From Actinomycetes bacterium (GTDB taxonomy: Bacteria; Actinomycetota; Coriobacteriia; WRKU01): a stretch of 5,084 nucleotides of DNA. Position 1 is the first letter of the stretch; each line of letters begins with the position of its first letter. The notes beneath the pieces were generated by a model that saw only the letters and a program-made list of their open reading frames with translations, had not been told where the DNA came from and did no database searches. Of this stretch, positions 1-5,084 are shown in pieces. The position numbers and the translations under genes are program-made. The DNA lies in contig WQXV01000088.1 of the NCBI GenBank assembly GCA_009781565.1, positions 1 to 5,084 on the forward strand, written 5' to 3'.

Positions 1-419
1 AAGGGATAGTGCTCCAGATCATAGGCGTTGATCCAGGTGATCCAGCCCGTCATCGCCGGAACACCTGACGCCCCAGCGGCAGTATAGGCATGCCAGACAA
101 ATCCGGTGCAGTTCATACCGGGTGAGCCGTTGAACGAGGGATCACCGGTCGGTGAGCGCCAATCTCCTCCGATATAGGGAGTAGCAACATAATAGGTATC
201 GAAACGGTGTGATTCGAGCCAGCTGACCAGACCACTGCGTGTCACCCCGGTCACCTCCGCGATCGTGCGCGTCCCGATAGCTTGTGCCGGTCGCGGAGTG
301 ATCAGCATGGCAGAGAGGAGTACCACGATCAGGAGGGCCACAGCTGATATGAACACGCTCTTGCGTGCAAGCAGATCGGTCGAGTAGTACTTGTCGTGTC
401 TTTGCTGCATGCGTCTCAT
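1..419 (-). CDS. Secreted cell-envelope protein, NlpC/P60-like N-terminus (partial)
   Basis: The reading frame opens at the ATG at 419 and stays open for 139 codons to the left edge, so the C-terminus is missing. The first ATG is preferred because AAGGAGAG lies just upstream with about 7 bases of spacing. Met4 would be too far from it. Residues 1-21 are basic and polar, 22-40 form a hydrophobic helix (VFISAVALLIVVLLSAMLI), and PRPAQA ends at residue 47, a good signal peptidase I site (AQA before Ile48). The mature part contains a short helical segment (about 53-70), then YIGGDW and GSPGMNCTGFVWHAY (98-112). C104 in NCTGFV resembles the catalytic Cys of NlpC/P60 domains (D/N-C-S/T-G-F), but the catalytic His is not reached. 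From memory, coriobacterial pilin or adhesin-like surface proteins often start this way, so it may be a large adhesin or a cell-wall hydrolase. The secretion call is firm. The enzymatic call is tentative. Confidence 0.7.
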   Translation of the reverse strand, partial: MRRMQQRHDKYYSTDLLARKSVFISAVALLIVVLLSAMLITPRPAQAIGTRTIAEVTGVTRSGLVSWLESHRFDTYYVATPYIGGDWRSPTGDPSFNGSPGMNCTGFVWHAYTAAGASGVPAMTGWITWINAYDLEHYP

Positions 420-493
420 CGATACTCTCCTTCACCCAAAAAAGTTCTACTCATCGGGTCGGAGATCTCGCACAAAGCATGGACACTACGTCA

Positions 494-523
494 GATATCC
501 TCCCGATGTATCGAAAGGATATC
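494..523. repeat. 30-bp symmetric inverted repeat in the intergenic gap
   Basis: A symmetric dyad reads GATATCC, TCC, CGAT, GT, ATCG, AAA, GGATATC. Seven-base outer arms and four-base inner arms are perfectly complementary, separated by 3-base mismatched blocks on each side and centred at 508/509. It lies about 75 bases upstream of the secreted-protein start codon and about 100 bases past the hydA stop. The symmetric spacing suits a dimeric repressor site better than a terminator, since no T-run follows on either strand. The operator role is inferred. The symmetry is directly visible. Confidence 0.45.
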
Positions 524-548
524 GTCAACTATCTAAGTGCGAGTGAGC

Positions 549-588
549 GATGGCCTAACGCAAGACAGCCATCCACCTTAAGCAGGTG
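549..588 (-). terminator. Weak hairpins after hydA; possible but non-canonical terminator
   Basis: Two small stems lie in the gap downstream of hydA: CACCT/AGGTG with a 5-base loop (574-588), and GATGGC/GCCATC with a 13-base loop (549-573). Neither is followed by a T-tract on the minus strand, so intrinsic termination is doubtful. They are listed because some stop or processing signal is expected at the end of a four-gene operon and nothing better is visible between 420 and 620. Rho-dependent termination or read-through into the secreted-protein gene are equally possible. Confidence 0.2.
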
Positions 589-620
589 CTAGCTCAACGT
601 TAACTATTGCGGCAGTTCTG

Positions 621-1883
621 CTAGTGGACCGCGCACGAAAGGCATGGATCGTAGCAGCGAACCAGCATCTCAACTGCCTTTTTGAAGTCGTCCTCGCTTT
701 TATCCACAACCGTGGGGGCGAACTCCTTGAGGTCAGCGGCTAGATTTGCCAGGTTCTGCGCGGTCGGGGTGATGACGTCAGCGGCGGTGATGATACCCTC
801 ATCATCGAAGGTCACGCTGTGATAGAGCGTTCCACGGGGCGCTTCGCTCGCACCATAGCCCTTGCCTGCCTTGACCTTGAACGGTTTGGGCTTGACCGAT
901 CCATCATCGTAGGAGAGCTCCTCTGCCAGCACCGCACAACGCTCGGCTGCATCGACGAGCTCGATCGCGCGACACGCATGAGCGGAAAAGATGTTGCGGT
1001 TGACCGGACGCAGTCCGATCTTGCTTGCCACGACACGTGCCGAGGGCAGCAACTGGTCCCACGAGATGTTGACACGCGCCAACGGCCCGGTCAAGAACGG
1101 CTTGCCATCGATGGTCGAGTACTTCGAATTGGAATCATCGGCGACCTTCTCGGTGATGATCTTTTGATACTGGTTGACCGGCTTCTTCCACCCGGCATCG
1201 AGCGCCGCTATCTTGCCGGCGACCGTGGCATAGTTGGCTTCTTCGCGCAGCGCGACCATCTCGCCGGCCGTCTCGAAGCGTAGACCGACCAGCTCACCGA
1301 AGAGCTCGACGGTCGCTGCCGCGTCAGCGACCGCTTCAAAGAGCAGCTCACTCATATGGCGAAGATCGGCAGAGCTCACATCATCGGTAAAGCCCCCGAT
1401 GGTGGGAGTGATGGGATGGACCGGACGACCTCCGATCAGGGCGCACAGCTCGTTGCCCAATCGCTTGAGCCCCAACGCTCGCTGGACGAGCTCGGGCGCG
1501 CTTTCGGTCAGCGGCACGAACGAGGGCAGCCCCACGAAATCGGGGGCTGCAAAGATATAGAGCGCCGTGGCATGGTTCTGCAAGAACGACCCATGGACGA
1601 ACAGTTGACGCAGCTTGGCGGTGCGATCGGACACTTTGATGCCCAGAGCGTCCTCGGTCGCCATCAGGTCGGTGACGAAGTGGTTGGGCGAGCAGATCCC
1701 ACAGATCCTGCTCGATATCAGCGCGGTCTCGTCATAGCGACGTCCGCGCATCATCGCCTCGAAGACGCGGGTCGGCTCGATGACCTCCATGTGGATGTCT
1801 TTGACCACTCCGCCCTTGACCTCGATCGACACGTTGCCGTGTCCCTCGATGCGAGCGACGTGATGTACATTGAGTTTTGTCAT
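621..1883 (-). CDS. hydA: [NiFe] hydrogenase large (alpha) subunit, group 3b type
   Basis: This is the catalytic subunit (420 aa), cytoplasmic, carrying the Ni-Fe(CN)2CO site that interconverts H2 with protons and electrons. RIEGHGN (11-17) is the usual N-terminal signature. The L1 motif RICGICSPNH (59-68) supplies C61 and C64, and the C-terminal motif DPCLSCAVH (412-420) supplies C414 and C417, so all four metal-binding cysteines are present. GGRPVHPITPTIGGF (151-165) is also typical of the family. The TAG stop follows H420 directly, so the short tail normally cut off by a maturation endopeptidase is absent. The ATG overlaps the hydD stop (ATGA) and has AGGAGGTGG just upstream, which indicates translational coupling. 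It is the last gene of hydBGDA. F420-reducing (group 3a) and MV-reducing (3c) large subunits are relatives, but the HydB/HydG neighbours point to 3b. No signal peptide or membrane helix is evident. Confidence 0.96.
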   Translation of the reverse strand: MTKLNVHHVARIEGHGNVSIEVKGGVVKDIHMEVIEPTRVFEAMMRGRRYDETALISSRICGICSPNHFVTDLMATEDALGIKVSDRTAKLRQLFVHGSFLQNHATALYIFAAPDFVGLPSFVPLTESAPELVQRALGLKRLGNELCALIGGRPVHPITPTIGGFTDDVSSADLRHMSELLFEAVADAAATVELFGELVGLRFETAGEMVALREEANYATVAGKIAALDAGWKKPVNQYQKIITEKVADDSNSKYSTIDGKPFLTGPLARVNISWDQLLPSARVVASKIGLRPVNRNIFSAHACRAIELVDAAERCAVLAEELSYDDGSVKPKPFKVKAGKGYGASEAPRGTLYHSVTFDDEGIITAADVITPTAQNLANLAADLKEFAPTVVDKSEDDFKKAVEMLVRCYDPCLSCAVH

Positions 1884-2668
1884 GAGGCCACCTCCTGCGC
1901 TGCGATCTTGCCTACGGCCTCTTTGCGCAGTTCTTGATCGCTCATCGCGTTATATATCTTGAGCAACGCGTCGAACTCCTCGGGTGGACATCCCATCGAA
2001 TCAGCGAATGCGAAGGCGCTCGCAAGATTGGCATCATGCGCAATACCGCGACAGGCGGTGCACGCGCGTCCTCTGCTCACGCATTTCGCATTGCATCCGC
2101 TTCGTGCGATCAGACCCAAGCACGGAACATTCTGAGTCCACATGCAGATGTTTTCCGCCGTCTTGCACTCGCCGCACATGCTTTGACGTTCGGGATTGTC
2201 AGTGAGCGCTCGCAGGGCACGCTGCAATGTCCGGGAGAGCTCGGCTGGCTCGATCGGACATCCCGGTATCGAGAAATCGACTTCGATGTAGTGCTTGATC
2301 GGCTCGGGCTTGCGTGCACCGATACCGACCTTGGACGAGCCGGATCCATAGACATCCTTGAGCTGTCCGCGCACCGGTCCGCCTGAGGCGAGTGCCGGAA
2401 CCCCACCGGTCACCGCACACGCACCGATCGCGATCACGCAACTGGCGATGGAGCGCACCTTCTCAAGGAGAGCGACCTGCTCGTCGGTCGTGACCGCGCC
2501 TTCGATGATGGCAACATCATAGTCTTGGGGCATATCCCCCGAGGAGACGAGCTGCCAATATCCCAGCTCGAAGGTCGAGAGCATCTCGAGCAGCTCGGGA
2601 AAGTTCGACATCTGTACTTGGCATCCATAGTCGGATGAGAGTGAGAGTATCACCGCACGAGGTTTCAT
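1880..2668 (-). CDS. hydD: [NiFe] hydrogenase small (delta) subunit, iron-sulfur
   Basis: This is the small subunit (262 aa) that relays electrons between the NiFe site in HydA and the HydB/HydG diaphorase part. The flavodoxin-like N-terminal half has the proximal-cluster region SSDYGCQVQ (11-19), GACAVTGG (82-89) and IPGCP (134-138), giving C16, C84 and C137. The first position of the usual CxxC is Asp13 instead of Cys. The second half is cysteine-rich with C165, C168, C175, C183, C192, C196, C203 and C206, enough for two more [4Fe-4S] clusters, and matches the layout I recall for P. furiosus HydD. There is no Tat signal or C-terminal anchor, as expected for a soluble enzyme. The ATG directly abuts the hydG stop codon, with GGAGG inside the end of hydG. 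The gene ends in an ATGA overlap with hydA. Automatic annotation may call it an NADH:ubiquinone oxidoreductase 20 kDa-like protein. Confidence 0.95.
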   Translation of the reverse strand: MKPRAVILSLSSDYGCQVQMSNFPELLEMLSTFELGYWQLVSSGDMPQDYDVAIIEGAVTTDEQVALLEKVRSIASCVIAIGACAVTGGVPALASGGPVRGQLKDVYGSGSSKVGIGARKPEPIKHYIEVDFSIPGCPIEPAELSRTLQRALRALTDNPERQSMCGECKTAENICMWTQNVPCLGLIARSGCNAKCVSRGRACTACRGIAHDANLASAFAFADSMGCPPEEFDALLKIYNAMSDQELRKEAVGKIAAQEVAS

Positions 2669-3547
2669 CTACATCGCCTCCTGCAAGTTCATGGCTTCCC
2701 AGTAATTGAAGACCGGTCCGTCGATGCACGCGTATTTATGTCCGATCCCGCAGTGGTTGCAGATACCGATACCGCACTTCATGCGGCGCTCGAAGCTCAG
2801 ATAGATGCGATCGACCGGTAGTTTCTTCTTGCGCATCTCATCGATCGCGTAGCGATACATGACCGGGGGCCCGCATATCACCCCCACCGTCTTTGCTGGA
2901 TCGACCTCGATCTGATCGAAGAGCTTGGTCACCAGCCCGACCTCACCATCCCAGGTCTCATCAGGCGTGTCGACCGTCATGATCAAGTTGAAATCGTCGC
3001 GATGCCGCCACATGTCGAACTGTTGGCGAAACAGGATCTCGGAAGGATTGCGCGCTCCCAGCAAGATGGTGACCTTGCCGAACTCGTGGCGCTCGTCATG
3101 GATATGGTTGATGAGCGACTTGAGCGGGGCGATCCCCAGACCACCGGCGACCATCAAGACGTCGTGGCCCTTCATGTCCTCGAACGGGAAACCGCGACCG
3201 AAGGGGCCGCGCAACCCGACGATATCGCCGCAGCGCATCTTGTGCAACGCTCCGGTGACCGAGCCGGCGTTGCGAACACACAGCTCGATGAAGCCTTTCT
3301 TGGAAGGAGCCGAAGATATCGAGATGGGAGCCTCTCCTACCCCGAATATCGAGAGTTCCATGAACTGACCGGCGTTGAAATTGAACTGCTCACGCACCTT
3401 GTGATCGATGATGCGCAGCTCAAAGAGCGTCTCGGTGTCGGTCAGCTTGGTGATCGAGGTGATCCGTGCCGGCCAAGGGCGATACGGGTTTTGCCGTAGC
3501 TCACGATAGGCCTGGGATGAGTCGACGGGCACATGGGTCTTTTTCAT
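2669..3547 (-). CDS. hydG: Hydrogenase gamma subunit, FAD/NAD(P)-binding oxidoreductase
   Basis: This is the diaphorase subunit (292 aa), where FAD exchanges electrons with NAD(P)H and passes them to iron-sulfur clusters. The FAD-binding beta-barrel spans about 25-125, with APISISSAPS (73-82) as the flavin motif and GPFGRGFP (114-121). The nucleotide-binding half has VAGGLGIAPL (133-142), GARNPSE (164-170) and CGPPVMYR (225-232). The C-terminal KCGIGICNHCGIGHKYAC (257-274) provides C258, C263, C266 and C274 for a [2Fe-2S] cluster like that of PyrK. The family includes AsrB of anaerobic sulfite reductase and dihydroorotate dehydrogenase electron-transfer subunits. Position between hydB and hydD makes the hydrogenase role secure. 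NADH versus NADPH preference cannot be read from the sequence. The start overlaps the hydB stop (ATGA) after AGGAGGGGG. The symbol here means the sulfhydrogenase gamma subunit, not the radical-SAM [FeFe] maturase also called HydG. Confidence 0.95.
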   Translation of the reverse strand: MKKTHVPVDSSQAYRELRQNPYRPWPARITSITKLTDTETLFELRIIDHKVREQFNFNAGQFMELSIFGVGEAPISISSAPSKKGFIELCVRNAGSVTGALHKMRCGDIVGLRGPFGRGFPFEDMKGHDVLMVAGGLGIAPLKSLINHIHDERHEFGKVTILLGARNPSEILFRQQFDMWRHRDDFNLIMTVDTPDETWDGEVGLVTKLFDQIEVDPAKTVGVICGPPVMYRYAIDEMRKKKLPVDRIYLSFERRMKCGIGICNHCGIGHKYACIDGPVFNYWEAMNLQEAM

Positions 3548-4569
3548 GATCGCGCCCCCTCCTGAAGTGCCCCGATTATTCGTCGAGGATTGATATTGAC
3601 CTTACAGGCCACGTCGCAGCGACCACAACCGACACAGAGGGTCTTTCCGTAGCGCGCCGGATAGGACCAGAACTTATGGTAGAAGCGATAGCGGACCCTT
3701 GAGGCGCGCGTCGGACGAAAATCATGGCCGCCGGCGACTTCGGCGAACTGCGAGTTCATGCACGAGTCCCAGCACCTTACGCGCGCGCCGGCGTTGCCAT
3801 CGGCATCGAGCTCATCGTTGACATCGAAGCAGTAGCAGGTCGGGCAGACCGCGCTGCAGGCACCGCAACTCAGGCATGCCTCGCCGATCTCCTCCCATAG
3901 CTCATCGTTGTATTTCGCATCGAAGAGCAACTGGAGCGAGGTGGCGTCCACCGGACGGGAGAAGGCTTCACGAAAGGCCCTCAGGTGCTCTTCAAGCGCC
4001 TTGGTGTCTTCGGCGGTCGCCTCGTGGGTGTCGGCGAAGGTATCGAGCACATGTGCTCCCTCGACACTGTGACAGGTCACGAAGTAGCGATCGCCCAGAT
4101 CGGTCAAGAACAGGTCGCAGCCCTGCTGTACCTCTCCGGTCCCCCAGGTGTCACACATGCAGGTCAACACCGGCATACAGCTGACTCCCACGATCAAGGT
4201 ATGCTCTCGACGAGCCTTATAGTAGGGATCCTCATAATCACCCAAGAAGACCTTATCGGTCATGAGCAGTGCGTTGATATCACAGGCATGCACCCCGAAA
4301 AGCACCCGTGGTGTGACCTCGAGCTCGCTCTCGACGACATCGCCGCTATGCGTATCGTAGCGAAAGAGGCTCTCCTTGGAGCGCACGAAGTATTTTTTGG
4401 GAGGAATGATCGTCATCGGATAGTCCAAGACGATAGAGGATCCGTCGCTGACCTGCTCGAATGAAAAACCACTTTCATTCTTGACCGGTGCGAATACCTC
4501 GTAGACGTGTGCCAGGCCTTCGACGAATGTCGAAACATGATCTTTGGCAAGAATCCTAAAATACATCAT
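3544..4569 (-). CDS. hydB: Hydrogenase beta subunit, 4Fe-4S dicluster protein
   Basis: This 341-residue cytoplasmic iron-sulfur subunit bridges the hydrogenase module (HydA/HydD) and the flavin subunit HydG. The N-terminal half is the conserved non-ferredoxin domain of this family, with FGVHACDINAL (91-101) and a cysteine patch VSCMPVLTCMC (129-139). Two ferredoxin-like motifs follow: CLSCGACSAVCPTCYCF (232-248; C232, C235, C238, C242) and CVGCGRCDVAC (312-322; C312, C315, C318, C322). CWDSC (266-270) lies between them. The closest named relatives are HydB of P. furiosus sulfhydrogenase and AsrA of anaerobic sulfite reductase, and the downstream hydG-hydD-hydA decides for hydrogenase. It is the first gene of the operon and overlaps hydG by 4 bases. 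The start is MetMet: AAAGG is 3 bases from the ATG at 4569 but 6 bases from the ATG at 4566, so translation may begin at the second. An intrinsic terminator lies immediately upstream. Confidence 0.95.
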   Translation of the reverse strand: MMYFRILAKDHVSTFVEGLAHVYEVFAPVKNESGFSFEQVSDGSSIVLDYPMTIIPPKKYFVRSKESLFRYDTHSGDVVESELEVTPRVLFGVHACDINALLMTDKVFLGDYEDPYYKARREHTLIVGVSCMPVLTCMCDTWGTGEVQQGCDLFLTDLGDRYFVTCHSVEGAHVLDTFADTHEATAEDTKALEEHLRAFREAFSRPVDATSLQLLFDAKYNDELWEEIGEACLSCGACSAVCPTCYCFDVNDELDADGNAGARVRCWDSCMNSQFAEVAGGHDFRPTRASRVRYRFYHKFWSYPARYGKTLCVGCGRCDVACKVNINPRRIIGALQEGARS

Positions 4570-4577
4570 GATCCTTT
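4570..4577 (-). promoter_or_regulatory. Ribosome binding site of hydB (AAAGGATC)
   Basis: AAAGGATC directly precedes the tandem start codons ATGATG. It is weaker than the AGGAGG-type sites inside the operon. Its spacing is 3 bases to the first ATG and 6 bases to the second, favouring the second (4566). It lies just 6 bases past the T-run of the terminator at 4584-4613. Confidence 0.6.
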
Positions 4578-4583
4578 CATATC

Positions 4584-4613
4584 AAAAAAGGGAACGTGAA
4601 CACGCTCCCTTTT
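4584..4613 (-). terminator. Intrinsic terminator after ndk
   Basis: Read on the minus strand, an 8-bp stem AAAAGGGA/TCCCTTTT continues, after one C/A mismatch, into CGTG/CACG (three to four pairs closing a 2-4 base loop). The 3' arm ends in six Ts (plus-strand As at 4584-4589). It begins 20 bases after the ndk stop codon, a normal position for an ndk terminator. The A-rich 5' arm makes the hairpin partly bidirectional, but there is no plus-strand gene for it to serve. The last T is only 14 bases from the hydB ATG. Confidence 0.85.
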
Positions 4614-4622
4614 AACATAGCA
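4614..4622 (-). promoter_or_regulatory. Possible extended -10 promoter for the hyd operon
   Basis: On the minus strand, TGCTATGTT fits the extended -10 pattern TGnTATnnT. No good -35 hexamer lies 16-18 bases upstream (the spot is occupied by the end of ndk). If used, the transcript would begin at or near the 5' arm of the terminator hairpin and carry it as a 5' structure. This is a weak match, listed because the hyd operon otherwise has no visible promoter of its own. Confidence 0.2.
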
Positions 4623-4633
4623 CAACTCGGGTT

Positions 4634-5044
4634 TTACTGGGAATTACCGAAGAAAATATCCACTTCACGCTGTGCGGATTCGATCGAGTCCGAGCCGTGG
4701 ATCACATTGGCATCGACGGTGAGGCCGAAATCGCCTCTGATGGTACCGGGAGGCGCGGTAGCCGGGTCGGTCGGACCCATCAACTTACGCGATACCGCGA
4801 CCGCATTCGGTCCTGAGATGACCATCTTGACGACCGGTCCTGAGGTGATGTAGTCGATCAGTCCGTCGTAGAACGGTTTTCCCTCATGTTCGGCATAGTT
4901 CTTTGCCGCATGCTCCGGGGTCAAGGTATCGAGCTCCATACGCTCGATGCGCAATCCCGCATCCTCGAAACGCGAGATGATGCGTCCGATCTGCCCTTTG
5001 GCGACCGCGTCAGGTTTGATCATGATATAGGTCTGCTCCGTCAT
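4634..5044 (-). CDS. ndk: Nucleoside diphosphate kinase
   Basis: This cytoplasmic enzyme (136 aa, normal length) transfers the gamma-phosphate of ATP to other (d)NDPs through a phosphohistidine, keeping NTP and dNTP pools balanced. The sequence has the family signatures IMIKPDAV (7-14, with nucleotide-contacting K10), a GP/MGPTDPATAPPGTIRGDFG stretch (near 89-107), and the active-site block NVIHGSDS (113-120) with catalytic H116. The start at 5044 is supported by GGGAGAG about 5 bases upstream and by an ATGA overlap with an upstream frame. That overlap suggests it is the last gene of a preceding operon, closed by the terminator at 4584-4613. Nothing in the gene is unusual, and no functional link with the hydrogenase is implied beyond position. 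Confidence 0.97.
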   Translation of the reverse strand: MTEQTYIMIKPDAVAKGQIGRIISRFEDAGLRIERMELDTLTPEHAAKNYAEHEGKPFYDGLIDYITSGPVVKMVISGPNAVAVSRKLMGPTDPATAPPGTIRGDFGLTVDANVIHGSDSIESAQREVDIFFGNSQ

Positions 5045-5084
5045 GGTATCTCTCCCTCATCCGGTTCGAACTGTTCGTTGGCCA
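5041..5084 (-). CDS. 3' end of an unidentified upstream gene (partial)
   Basis: A minus-strand frame entering from the right edge encodes ANEQFEPDEGEIP and ends with a TGA that overlaps the ndk ATG by four bases (ATGA). The same arrangement joins hydB-hydG and hydD-hydA in this window, so a coupled gene here is plausible. Thirteen residues of acidic tail do not allow a function to be assigned. A second frame is also open across these 44 bases, so the assignment rests on the overlap pattern. Confidence 0.45.
   Translation of the reverse strand, partial: ANEQFEPDEGEIP

Noticed and set aside
142..435. Minus-strand GTG-start frame of 97 codons
   Set aside because: It overlaps, out of frame, the gene starting at 419 that has a good ribosome site, signal peptide and NCTGF motif. 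Its own product is low in hydrophobic structure and looks like a shadow.
365..592. Plus-strand 75-codon frame covering most of the intergenic gap
   Set aside because: It has no ribosome site or recognisable product. It runs antisense to the signal-peptide start and across the 30-bp dyad. Judged to be chance.
603..623. Possible recoding of the hydA TAG stop to give a C-terminal tail (QNCRNS before the next stop)
   Set aside because: The six-residue read-through peptide does not resemble known hydrogenase tails, and there is no sign of a read-through context. A true tail-less subunit is simpler.
1356..1937. Long plus-strand open frame antisense to hydA (193 codons), with similar ones at 819-1283, 1934-2386, 3002-3499 and 3985-4464
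   Set aside because: They mirror well-supported hydrogenase genes with all family motifs. Open antisense frames are expected in GC-rich genes with this codon bias. None shows a recognisable motif or a good ribosome site.
621..4569. Anaerobic sulfite reductase (asrAB) as an alternative reading of hydB and hydG
   Set aside because: HydB and HydG are homologous to AsrA and AsrB, but the next genes are unmistakable NiFe hydrogenase small and large subunits, and no siroheme AsrC is present.
5058..5075. GGTTCGAAC, resembling a tRNA T-loop (GTTCGAA) near the right edge
   Set aside because: The flanking five bases on either strand are not complementary, so no T-stem forms, and there is no CCA or acceptor partner in view.

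Overview
All supported genes in this window lie on the minus strand. The core is a tightly packed four-gene operon for a soluble, cytoplasmic, NAD(P)-linked [NiFe] hydrogenase of the sulfhydrogenase type (group 3b by subunit make-up). In transcription order it reads hydB (beta, iron-sulfur), hydG (gamma, FAD/NAD(P)/[2Fe-2S]), hydD (delta, small subunit) and hydA (alpha, catalytic large subunit). This is the order known from Pyrococcus furiosus. The DNA is moderately GC-rich, with many GATCG-type codon pairs and strong AGGAGG-like ribosome binding sites. Together with a Gram-positive style secreted protein carrying an N-terminal NlpC/P60-like segment, this suggests an anaerobic actinobacterium, perhaps of the Coriobacteriia (Collinsella/Olsenella/Atopobium relatives). 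That taxonomic call is an inference from style only.

Layout from the right edge leftwards, in the direction of transcription: the last 13 codons of an unidentified upstream gene, ending in an ATGA overlap with ndk (nucleoside diphosphate kinase, complete); a clear intrinsic terminator 20 bases after the ndk stop; hydB, starting only 14 bases past that terminator; then hydG, hydD and hydA joined by 4-base overlaps or direct abutment; a 201-base gap with several inverted repeats but no convincing terminator or promoter; and the 5' part of a secreted cell-envelope protein that runs off the left edge.

How the genes work together: HydA holds the NiFe site that makes or splits H2. HydD passes electrons through a chain of iron-sulfur clusters. 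HydB (two [4Fe-4S] motifs) connects that chain to HydG, where FAD exchanges electrons with NAD(P)H. The complex would let a fermenting cell dispose of, or recover, reductant as H2. No hyp maturation genes lie in the window.

I see no wholly new system. Three details stand out. HydA stops exactly at the DPCxxCxxH histidine, so it has no C-terminal tail for a maturation protease to remove. HydD has Asp13 where the first Cys of the proximal cluster CxxC motif is expected. The ndk terminator sits so close to the hydB ribosome binding site that operon expression must deal with it.
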